A DNA stretch of 64,000 nucleotides, taken from contig CM035309.1 of assembly GCA_002900995.3 (NCBI GenBank), positions 1,494,389 to 1,558,388 of the forward strand. Direction: 5' to 3'. Source of the stretch: Ganoderma boninense (Eukaryota; Basidiomycota; Agaricomycetes; Polyporales; Polyporaceae). Position 1 is the stretch's first letter. Each line of letters opens with the position of its first letter. A program made the position numbers and the translations under genes. Shown here piece after piece: positions 1 to 9,737 of the stretch. The notes under the pieces are model-generated. The model ran no database searches. It had not been told where the DNA came from and was given only the letters and a program-made list of their open reading frames with translations.

Positions 1-531
1 CAGGAAGAGGACAGGGCTGCTCTCCGCGGCAGGCTCGAGCCTCGCGTCGTCCTCTCGTGGCGTCCGTCACGTAATAGCCCTAACCTTACGCCCTCATTCG
101 GCAACGTGCGCAAGGTTCATCCTTCGTCAGACTCAGCGCCGCGCAAGCCTCGCATGTCGGGCACATCGTCCATCTTTTCGTCATGCATGGGAAGGACGTC
201 GTCGCAGGTGGGCAAGAGAGCTGTACGGGCCGCGCTGAATCCGTCTGACTGATTGCCATCCGCTACTTATAGCCAGACGCTGCCGGCGCGCCAGGGGCAG
301 TGTCCGAGTCCAGTGTCTGTCAGTGGAGGTTGGACCCATCCTGTCCCGAACGCAGTTTCATTTGACGCGTTCCCATCGACAGGCGTCCCAGGAGTACTCT
401 TACTTAGGCTCACAGCTCCCCGAAAGTTGACTACGACAAATACTTCCACCTCGGTGCTCCTCGACGTCACAATTTCACCAGCACACACCTCCTCCCGCCC
501 AGCGCTTGCTCCACCAGGCCCTTGACCACTC
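1..531. other. Left-edge intergenic sequence
   Basis: No convincing gene. The short ORFs on both strands have no recognisable motif and overlap each other. This stretch probably holds the promoter of the F-box gene that starts at 532. Confidence 0.5.
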
Positions 532-1893
532 ATGAGCTCCTCGAACCCCCTGCTCACGGCGCGAATTCCTCAGGAAATCCATGACGAAATCATAGGGTCT
601 CTCCATGACAACCACCCCGCCCTCCGGACTTGCGCTCTCGTATGTCGTGCCTGGCTCCCGCGAGCAAGGCACCACCTCTACCGAACCATCACCCTCGACC
701 CTTCGCCTCGCAGCTGTAGCTTCGTCAAGCTCGCCCAGCAGTGTCCCGACATCCAGCCCCTCGTGCGAGACCTGGAGTTGCGCGGGCGCGCGGCGACGTC
801 GAAGGCGTGGTGGGAAGGCGCACAGACCAGAGACATCCCGTGGCCCATCCTGCCGACTCTCCCAGGGAACGTCCCCCACCCAGCCACGCTCCGTCGCGAG
901 CCGGACGCCGTGGAGGTCTTGTCATGGATGCGCCTGACGTTTGCCCCTGCGCATGGCGGCGGTCCTGCCCTGCTCAGCCTCCCAAATATCCACACCTTGA
1001 GGCTGTCGGAGACGACGCTCAGCGCCGAATCTGCCGCCTTCTTTGCGGAGGTCTTCCCGCGCGTTCACACCCTGTCCGTCAACCAGTGCCGCGTGATGTC
1101 CTTCGCTGGTCTGACTGCGTTGTTCCAAGCCTTCCCCCGCCTGCGCACGCTGCACTTGCTCGCGGTTGAATGGCTGCCGCACAGACCGGGAGGCGCACTG
1201 CCAGGCACCGCTTGCGGTTCGCTGGCGAATTTGATTACCTTGGATATTTCGCGGGATATATGCATGGAGCCGCTCGTGGATTGGCTTCTGAAGGTGTCTG
1301 CACACGAGACTATTCGGCGTTTGAGCTGTTCCATTGCTACACGCCTGAATGCGACGGCAATACGCTCCTTCCTGAAGGCCTCTGGCTCTTTGCTGGACCA
1401 CTTGTCTATCACGTTGGTTGAGTCCCGCGACCCTACAGGTACGTTCAGTTAGTCTTGCCGACGTCCAATATGGACACTCACTAATGTGCTCGCAACTCTT
1501 GCCTGTTCATTAGCTATCCTTGAAGCCACCCAGCTTGACCTGTCAGCGTGCACAGGCCTACGGTCCCTCAACATACCATGCTCACGCAGCCGCGCGGAGC
1601 CCTCTAGCCGCTCCTTGTCATGGGTCTTAATCCTCCTCTCCAAGGTTCGCTCCCCACACCTTGGCGAGATACGGATCTCCATGACGTCCGCTGAGCTCGA
1701 CCAGCTCAATTTGGAGGGGCTCGATGTCGTCCTAGCTCGGAACGCGCTCAGCGGTTTGCAATCCCTCACCTTCGCCATCGATGACACGAAGTCTGCTTCT
1801 CAGCTCGGAGCTGCCGTACTGAAGGAGCTGCTTAGGCAGCGGGTTCCGACTGCGAGTGCTAAGGGGCTCGTACGGCTCGAGTATCGATGGTAA
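532..1893 (+). CDS. F-box domain protein
   Basis: Exons 532-1438 and 1514-1893; 75-nt GT-AG intron, phase 1; about 428 aa. Residues 12-50 (IPQEIHDEII...ALVCRAWLPRARHHLY) form an F-box, which in the family binds Skp1 of SCF ubiquitin ligases. The rest has irregular leucine-rich stretches (LPNIHTLRLS, FPRLRTLHLL, LANLITLDIS), as in the large agaricomycete F-box/LRR-like expansions where this region is thought to choose the substrate. The substrate cannot be read from the sequence. The start is the first ATG in frame and sits 11 residues before the F-box. The gene converges on the HPM1-like gene, only 139 bp away. Confidence 0.85.
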
Positions 1894-2032
1894 CATCTAG
1901 CAGTAGGCTATTAGGTCTCGATGTGTCATGTATGGCGTATCTGACGATGAGTTAGCCTTCTTGGTGCGTAAGGAAGGCAAATATACACCTACTTGTGGAA
2001 CATCCCCTTCATCAAGCCAAATCTGTGTGGCG

Positions 2033-3463
2033 CTACGAGCCCCAGACGACTCTCATGATGCTTCTCTTCACGCCCTTGTTCGTCTCCCAGATCGTATGGA
2101 CTCGACTACCGGATCGTCTTCCTCCTGCATCCGGGACCCCTGACGAGTCCTCCACAGCGTCCACGAACTCGATCACGCCGCCTCCAACTCCGAAGTAGAC
2201 CAGCTTCGCTGCGACGAGGCAGAGGTACGGCGCACCCGCCAACGCCTTCAAATCCTCCGGATCGGACAGGGAGAGCCTGGAAGTTGAGTCTTCCAGAGAT
2301 GCGGAACTTCCTGCCTGCGTTGCGGGAGGCGCGGTAGCACGGCGCATGAGGTGGACGAGGGAGTCCAGGCTCGCGGTGCGGTAGATCGTCTCTGATGTGA
2401 GCAAGACGTTGTACAGCCCGCCAGCTCGCTCTACGTCGAACGTGGACCACGAGCCGGAGAAGAGCTTCAGGTGTATGCCGTAGGCCTCCAAGGACGCCAG
2501 AAAGGCGGTTTTCAGTTCTGGGGTGAGGGCGAGCTCGCCGGGCTGTGAGGGATCTGCGGGAGGGAGGAGCGCAGGATCATCATCGTCGCTGGGTGCTGAG
2601 TCTGCAGCTGGTGAACTTGATCGGTATGTCGACGAGGCAGGGGACATATCTGGGTCTTGAGGTCAGCATACAGTCCGAGAGGAACATTACCAGAAAGGAA
2701 GGAGTATCAACCGCACTCACACCACGAGAGAATGATATTGGGGAGTGTAACCAATCTTAGGACCATCTCGTTGTAGTCCTGTAGATGAATGTGCACACCA
2801 GTATTGGCGCTAGGCTCGGCGGAGAAAATCGAATGAATGAGATATAGCGACGGTGCCGCGGTGCCGCAACCTAGCTAGAGAACATCTCATAGCGTCCTCG
2901 ATGAGCATTTTCGCGTTGAATAGGCGTGGCCAACTTACCTCCAATATCCGCTTTCTCTTGAGAGTATTTGCGATTTGGGAGCCATAGATGGAGGAAAGGC
3001 AAGCAACAAGGTCTAGGCTGCACTCCCAAGTCTTCAGGCCGCCCTCGTATACGCCAGGGACGAGGTCGGAAGGTGTGTCAATAAATTCCACCTCGGACGG
3101 GCCAGTGTCCGTCGCCGTTCCATCATCGGCGGAAATCAATTGAAACCTGGCGTCGAAAAGATCTCTTCGCGACAGCAAGACATCCTGACCCGATGGAAGT
3201 GAAATGTTCAGAGATGAGAAGGAGATCGTGTGTGGCAAAGAGGAGAGCTACGGGGCAGTGAGCATCAGCAAAGTGTAAAAACGGCGGTGTGCCAAGACCG
3301 GAAATCTCACCAGTTCGTCGAGAGGAACCTCTCTCGAGCTGTGTTCTGCGACGGTGTTTTCAGGTTGATCGCGTTCGGTCTGGGCCGGGGCAGGATCGGG
3401 CGCGACAACGGGGCCAAACCCATCGTCTTCCGCGTCGTCGATGTCGAAGTTGAATCTGAACAT
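2033..3463 (-). CDS. HPM1: Protein-histidine N-methyltransferase (METTL18/Hpm1 family)
   Basis: Exons in gene order: 3463-3311, 3247-2939, 2874-2721, 2649-2033; introns of 63, 64 and 71 nt; 410 aa. The family methylates a histidine of ribosomal protein uL3 using AdoMet. The signature PGVYEGGLKTWECSLDL is at the end of exon 2, followed across an intron by AdoMet motif I (LGCGTAAPS) and the acidic-loop region HLQDYNEMVLRLVTLPN. All four exons join in frame. I chose the ATG at 3463 (MFRFNFDID) over an in-frame ATG 33 nt upstream because family members start close to this phenylalanine-rich motif. A Ser/Asp/Pro-rich insert separates the methyltransferase core from the C-terminal strands. Confidence 0.9.
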
Positions 3464-4661
3464 TTTTTGTAGCTGGTCAATGTGTAAAATCAGCAAAAAA
3501 ACCTAATTGGCGTTGCTCTTGTTGACGGCAAGTAGGTGACCCAGACTGGGATACATTGACGCCCGTCAGGGCGATATCGTGGCGGCGAATCTGTGGCGAA
3601 TCTGGTCCAAGCGTAAGTGACCTCCACAGTACTTACGTTTCAACGTTTCAACGCCCATCTACTGGACACTGGACACCGGCAGCTAACTCGTTCAGTCTTG
3701 ACAAATCATCCGCTCTTTTTCTAGTCAGATGGAGGAGCGCCAGCATTCATGCTCTCTCGACTCTTTGCTGAGCTCTTGTGGGATGTGCGTACAGTCCTAG
3801 GAAGCCCGCATGCGCAGCGTTCGTAGCCACTGGCGTCCGACGGTCTTTCTGTCATTCCATGTCGATCCATCCTGCGCAAGTACTGTACAGCCAGGTCGCA
3901 TCGACCGCCTCTCGGGAAGTTGTAGGAAGGTTGGAATTAATGGTACCCATGCGCCAGAGCGCCATGCCGAGGCTACAGGTGTCTCGCCGCCCATGGCCAA
4001 AGACTGGCCTCTCACAAACTCTTGGCAAGGGTGGGAGAGATGTGCAGTTGCTACGTTGGCCGTCCTCAAGTGTTCTGTGTCTCCAAACGGCCTAGCCCAT
4101 ATGTACCGGGCATAGTACCGTACAGACTGCAATCTACGTACATGGGTCCTTCGAGAGGATACACGTACTGTACAATAAGTAGTATCGTGGAGGATGGGGA
4201 CGAGTCATATTGGAAATGGGAATCGGAGCCGTTTGAATAGAAAGCGAGCCAATCACGTTCATGTTTTCCCAGACATGCCGTGCAGGAGCCGTAAGCAGGA
4301 TCGGCGGTTGGCGCCTTACCATGCACCCTGAACAACGTTGAACCGACAAGACTAAGAGAGACGGAGCCTAGCGCGGGGGACAATGTCGCGGATACGGAGT
4401 GGATAGGGCAATGCAAGGGTAAGGAGGAGAGTCTGGATGGGAGAGGAAGGGGGAAGGGAGTGCGCGGGGCGATCGGCATCGGGGTGACGCGTATGCGCTG
4501 CAGTCGTATTCCCGCTTCGATCGCGCGGAGGCGGCGCCTGCGAGCATCCGTCAACGGTCAGACTCAAGGTCATATTCGCCCCTCAATAATATCCTGCCTC
4601 TTCCGCTCATCCTCGCTTTTCTTCCTGGCTGCAGCACTCTCGTTGCAAAATACAATGTGCC
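3464..4661. other. Intergenic region between divergent HPM1 and OMA1
   Basis: About 1.2 kb with no supportable gene. The longest ORF (minus strand, 4066-4554) has no motif and low-complexity composition. The region probably contains both promoters. A short direct repeat (ACGTTTCA twice) lies near 3635. Confidence 0.45.
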
Positions 4662-6868
4662 ATGTCGCGGGCCCTCCTCAGCCGCTCTTCGCCTCCAGCC
4701 ATTAACTCCCTCCTCTCGCGCACAGCCTCCTTCCATTCTCGGAGAAACCTCTCCTGGTCGCACAGGCTCAGTGTGCTGTTCCTCTTGTGCCTCCTCCCGC
4801 TCCCAGCGAGCCTGGTCCGTCTACTCCACCATCTGCTTTCCTTGTCTCTATCGTTACATACCTCTAGGAGCAATGGTCTGGCATCTGGAGCCAACTCGCT
4901 ATCTTCCCGACTGAGTGCACGTCGTTCCGTCTACGCCTCAACAAACAATGTTCGCGCCTTCCACTCAACACCGCGCAATCAAATAAACCCTCTGCCATTC
5001 CTCGGTGCGCTGCTCAAAGTGAGTGTTTCGCGCCGCATTTCGCCTCTTATCCAGCGTAGCTGTACTGACCTTGTGTCGGCGACATTGGCTGTCTTGTAGT
5101 CATCCACCGCCCTCGAGGTTGCGCGCATGACGGCGCGCGTTAGCCTCACTTTTGTCCCAATACTTCTCCTCCAGAACATGAGATCAAAGCGATGGCTCCA
5201 GCGCGTGGCCGAGAAGGACCCCCATCCTAAGTACGACAAGAAGAAGGAGGACATCCTCCGCGGCATGCGGAACCGCACCATAGCGTTCCACATCCTCATT
5301 TTCATCCCCCTCGCCCTCTACTGGGCCACCATCATCGCCAGTCTGGAGCGCACTCCTTTAACTGGAAGGTATGTCGCGCTCTTTGTCTCGCCCTTAACCC
5401 TCCTCCGTCTTCGCTTCCTATCGGCACCATTTATCTTTCCGCAGCCCTTGTGGCTCTCACCCACTCGGTTCCGAACGTATTCACTGACGTGTCCGCGCTC
5501 CCTCTCCTGCCAGATGGCGAGTCATCCTTCTTTCCCCCGAAGAAGAGGAGGAAATCGCCGGGCAGCTTGCAGGTCCGGGGTGGTACCGCGCCGTGGGCGA
5601 GATCCTCTCCGCCGACGGCAATGACACCCCGCGCATCATTCCACCGACCGACTGGCGCCTCGTCTGGGTGCGCGACACGCTCCGCCGCCTCGAGCTCGCT
5701 ATCCCGACCCTCCAGGAGGAGGAAGAACTCTGCCCGGACTGGATGGACAGCGGCATCGACCCAGACGGCATCCCTCTACCCCCGCCCGCCGATTACCCGC
5801 TGCGTCCGCGCCCGCGGGGGTCCGAGACGCTACGGCGGTGGGCGGAGCTGAGCTGCGCGCGCGTCGCGTCCCCGTCGCCGCACGCCATTGCGGGCCCACC
5901 GTACTCGCTGCTGCTCGTCGACCGGCCTGACGCGTCGAACGCGTTCTCGTACGGGTTCGGGCCGGACGGCGGCGGCGGCATCGTCGTCTTCTCGGGCTTC
6001 GTCGACGAGGTCCTCGCGCGGCACCCCGCCCCACTACCAGAACCGGAACCGCAGTCGCTCCTGTCGCAGCTGTTCGGGCTGGGGCCGCGGCGGCCGGTGC
6101 GCCAGATGCCGACGGAGGAGCAGACGGCGGAGCTGGCGACGCTGCTGGCGCACGAGCTCGCGCATCTGGTGCTGAGCCACCATATCGAGACGCTGTCGTC
6201 CGGGTCGATCGTGTGGCCGAGCGTGCTGTCGATCGTCACAGACGCGATCCGCGCGTTCTTGTTCCCTGTGACGATGTTGTGTGAGTGACACGTTCCTTCC
6301 TACGTTATCTGCCCAGGGACGTGGCGCTGACCGTCTTCTCCTCGGCTTGGGCGTGACGTAGTCGGCCCCTTCATTAACGATGCGCTGCCGGGATGTGGAA
6401 GGCCGGCGCAGGCGAGTTCTCGCAATTGCAGGAGTTCTGCACGAGCCAGAAGCAGGAGGTCGAGGCGGACGTTGTCTCCATCAGGCACGTCCATTTCCTT
6501 CAGGCCTAGTCGGGCTATTATAGTAAACTTGTTGCTCATGCTCTTGCAGGCTCCTAGCACACGCCGGCTTCGATCCTCGTGAGGCCGTCCGGTTCTGGGA
6601 GAGCAGAAGCCACGGCGCCCAAATAGCGGAGTGCTCCCCTGCTCGTGCCGAAGCCGCCGCAGCGTACGAGGCGAGCACCGCGGCGACGGTGGCGAGGAGG
6701 ATCATGGGCGAGACGCACCCCGTGCACGAGCTTCGCATCGAGAAGCTCAAGTCCGAGCTCGAGCGGTGGGAGAAGATGCGGCGCGCTGCACGGGAAACGC
6801 GGGATCTGGAGCGGGAGAAAGAGCAGAAACGTGTGCAGGCCGAGGCGGCGAAGCAGCGGCGGCCATAA
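4662..6868 (+). CDS. OMA1: OMA1-like mitochondrial M48 metallopeptidase, frame broken once
   Basis: Exons 4662-5018, 5100-5368, 5514-6280, 6362-6484, 6550-6868. The N-terminus is Arg/Ser/Leu-rich with RAFHSTPR, a mitochondrial import signal. One membrane span follows (AFHILIFIPLALYWATII). The peptidase core carries HELAH (H422-E-L-A-H426, codons 6151-6165) and a downstream EVEAD motif (the third zinc ligand in M48). OMA1 is the stress-activated ATP-independent inner-membrane protease. Exon 4 begins with LFGPFINDAL in one frame and continues as MWKAGAGEFSQL in another: one base, probably a G, is missing near 6387 (CTGCC where CTGGCC is expected). The last intron (6485-6549) starts with GC: CAG/GCACGT. 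The C-terminal exon is a charged helix. Confidence 0.88.
6485..6549 (+). other. GC-AG intron in OMA1
   Basis: Joining ATCAG at 6484 to GCTCCTAGC at 6550 gives SIRLLAHAGFDP, the conserved reading. The donor is therefore GC (6485-6486), with a strong context (CAG/GCACGT). Neighbouring GT dinucleotides do not keep the frame. Confidence 0.7.
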
Positions 6869-8060
6869 CGTCTGAACGTTCGCATGCCCCCTTCTCGTCC
6901 TCTCGCAACCCCTGCACCCACATACACTATCCCCTCACTATCTCCATCCCCTTTGCTATGTCGTTCACTTCAAGCCACGATCTTGATAGACGACTGCTAC
7001 GAGGGGATAGACGACTGCTACGAGGGGGGTAGCAGCATATTTAGTAAGTATTCGGACACTGGCGGCGGCGGGGAGGGAGCCGTGCTGCAGTAATTAGAAG
7101 TAAGTAAGGACGAGCCACTCCGAGTCCACCTCGATACACACACTCGTTTTCATTAGTTGTCGCACCTGTGCTGAGCTTTGGATATATCCGTCTCCCGTTC
7201 TATGCTCCCGAGCGTCTTCCACGCATACGTATCTATCGTATATTGTAACAGTAGGATGTGTAGTAGTTAGCTGAGCATATCTAACCGCCTCTCTCACCCT
7301 CTCTTCGTTGGGCTTGGGGCCTTGGCCCGCGTGGCCGATCGGTCCTTCGTTGCTGGAAGTCCAATGTGAAGCTTCGTTCAAGCAATGGACTGACTATGAG
7401 GTAATTTACGTTGAACAGGACAAGGTTGAAGGGTGCGCCCGGCTGACAATTGACTGTGCAACTCGGATGGTGGACCAAGGACTTGGCCTCGGGGCGTCCG
7501 AGTCCGAGGCGTTCGATCGGGGAACGCATCGTCGAGGCCAAGCCCTGGGCTCGGCATATGCCGGATGGACTTAAGTAAAGCGGAAGCTTCGCAACTTCCA
7601 GTTGATCGACCGTGTTGCGTCATGTGTCACAGCAACACCCACGACTTCTTACACAACTCCCTCCGTAGCCGGCCCTCCCCCTCCACGTCCTTGCGGGCGA
7701 CATGTCTCATGTCGTTGAGTTCCCCGACACGTCCCTTGATGCCCTCGACTGCAGCCGTGTCAGATTTTGCCAAGAAATGGTACGAGAGCGAAGCGTTTGG
7801 CTATTTACCGGCGCGCAGATCGAGGTGACCCCACTCAGACGAGTCTCCCTAATTGGCCCGCAGCTGACGCGGGTGCCTCCCCAAAAACCCCACCGATGAC
7901 CGCGCTTTCTTCCCACCATTTCCCCGCTCTTCCTAAAGCCAAAGCCAGAGCTTAAAGACCCTCGTCCTCTTCCCATATTCTCCCCACTGCCCCCTACCGC
8001 CCCCTGTCGATTCAACTTGCATTTCCCGGTGACCCAGCCCCCTTCGTCGTCATAAACACC
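6869..8060. other. Intergenic region after OMA1
   Basis: About 1.2 kb with no recognised gene. It holds the OMA1 3' end, a 21-bp tandem duplication (6985-7026), and a pyrimidine-rich stretch near 7880-8050 that fits the promoter and leader of the next gene. Confidence 0.45.
6985..7026. repeat. Perfect 21-bp tandem duplication
   Basis: Two identical 21-bp units beginning GATAGACGACTGC, at 6985-7005 and 7006-7026, about 120 bp past the OMA1 stop codon. No function inferred. Confidence 0.85.
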
Positions 8061-8614
8061 ATGTCGACCGCCCTTCGCACCCTCTCCAAACACGCCCGCA
8101 CCCTCTCCGCCCCCAGCCACGTCGCCCCCCGCAGTGCCGGTCAATGTCAGACCCGCTCGTTCCATTCTCCTTCGCCATGCTCTCGAAGCGCGAGCAGTCC
8201 CCGGCGGCGAAGCCCCCCACACAGACGTCCACCGGCATCTACGAGAAGAACATCCAGTACGACGCCGAGCCCTTCCTCTCCGGCGCCGGGCACCGCACCT
8301 ACGTCGTCTCGACGCCCGACCCCGCGAACACGCCGTACGAGGTGCCCTCGGGCGCGTTCCCGACGTCCGCCCCCTACCAGAGCTACGCCCGCACGGAGGC
8401 CCCTGTGCCCTCGGGCGCGCAGTTCGCGTCGACGACCACCGGCTTCCCAAGCTCGGTGACGAACAGGGTGCCGCATACCACCACTGCGGCCGGGGGCCCC
8501 GTGCAGAAGGGGAGCGAGGGCGAGCTCCCCGACGTGAACCCGCCGCCCCTGTTCGAGGCCGCGGAGCGCTTCTCGAAGGCGGGCGTCGACAATGCCTGGA
8601 AGGAGCGCAAGTGA
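8061..8614 (+). CDS. Small mitochondrial-type conserved hypothetical protein, frame broken once
   Basis: The ATG at 8061 opens an Arg/Ser-rich leader with RSFHSP, typical of mitochondrial import signals. That frame then loses meaning. The downstream frame (FAMLSKREQSP... to the stop at 8614) carries the conserved-looking part: IYEKNIQYDAEPFL, GHRTYVVSTPDPANTPYEVPSGAFP, and the C-terminal SKAGVDNAWKERK. Reading HSPFAMLSKRE across the join needs one more T at 8170-8172 (CCTTT where CCTT is present). With that base the protein is about 184 aa from a single exon. I recall similar proteins across basidiomycetes but no function. An alternative is initiation at 8144, which would remove the import signal. 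Confidence 0.65.
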
Positions 8615-9737
8615 GCTGGGCTCAGCCAGCCTGGAGCTCGGCGCGGCCGCCCCTCGTCACGAACACCACCATCCGCGTTCAGCCGGAGCGGGCGCCGTGG
8701 AGGGACCATGGGAATGGGAAGGGGAAATTGAGAGAGTTCTTGGGACTGGGATTGTTTTGGTAGACGTGGCAACTGGTAAATCGGCTCGGGTTGAAGAAGG
8801 GATCATCGTTGCTTGGAAGGGACGTTTTTTTTTTTTGGTATAATCGCAGGTTCGCTCGCGCTAGTGCAGTCAAGGCAGCTTTGTGTTCTGTATATCCCTG
8901 GGTTCTGGCATGCATCACAGCTACGAAATGGGGCCGTGTACGATAGTATCATCTGCAGTGTTCCGTTCATCATGTACATGGGTTTGTCGTTCGCATTGAC
9001 ATCGTGTCCGTAATTCATAGATTTGTAAATGTCCCATGATACCGTGTGTGCGACAATACTTGCAATTGGCGATTACGCGTTATCATCTTCCCGTGCGGGG
9101 TGAGGCGAGCTGGACGTCGGCGACGGCGACGTTTCTACAAAGTTGGTTATAATGCGCATTGAAATGAGAGGCGACATACGGCGCGACCTGGCCCCGAACT
9201 AGCCTTAACGTCACTCTAACCCCAGTCGCGCTTAACGTCTGCATACATCCACGGCCCGGCCGCCGGCTCGCTTTGCCGACGGATACATACTCTCAGCCTC
9301 GGTCTCGATCTTTAGCTCGACAGCCATGTCTAGAGACTATCGGCGTGTTATGCGTGATGGACGTCATCGGTATCATACGGGGCTGAAAGCGGAGACAAGG
9401 GAATTACGCATGGAGACCAAGCTGTCTGGGAACGTCCTTCGCCCTCTGCAACACGAGGCAAAACATGAGGGTATCCGTTCTTAAATTGCTACATTGGATC
9501 CGTCAGCCGAGATGCCATCTGAATGCACCCAATATCTACCAATACAGACGTTATGAATAAGTAGCTGAACCCAATCAGCACGACGTGCTGCGTGCCGTGC
9601 TGCCAGGAGAAAGATAACGACCCCGCACAGCAGCGGGACTCCCCGGGGCGTCCGTGCGTTTGCGTCCACGCCAGCCATTCGAGTACGGATCCTCGAGACG
9701 AGCTGACAGTGACAGCAAGCGACGCACGGGACGCACC
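8615..9737. other. Intergenic region
   Basis: About 1.1 kb between the 3' ends of two convergent genes. It contains a poly-T run near 8825-8837. I see no motif-bearing ORF; the ORFs are shadows or short. Confidence 0.45.

Noticed and set aside
4066..4554. 162-aa minus-strand ORF upstream of OMA1
   Set aside because: No motif, biased composition, and no neighbouring exon; treated as non-coding.
7707..8450. 247-aa minus-strand ORF
   Set aside because: Arg/Gly-rich low-complexity shadow opposite the small mitochondrial protein and its leader.
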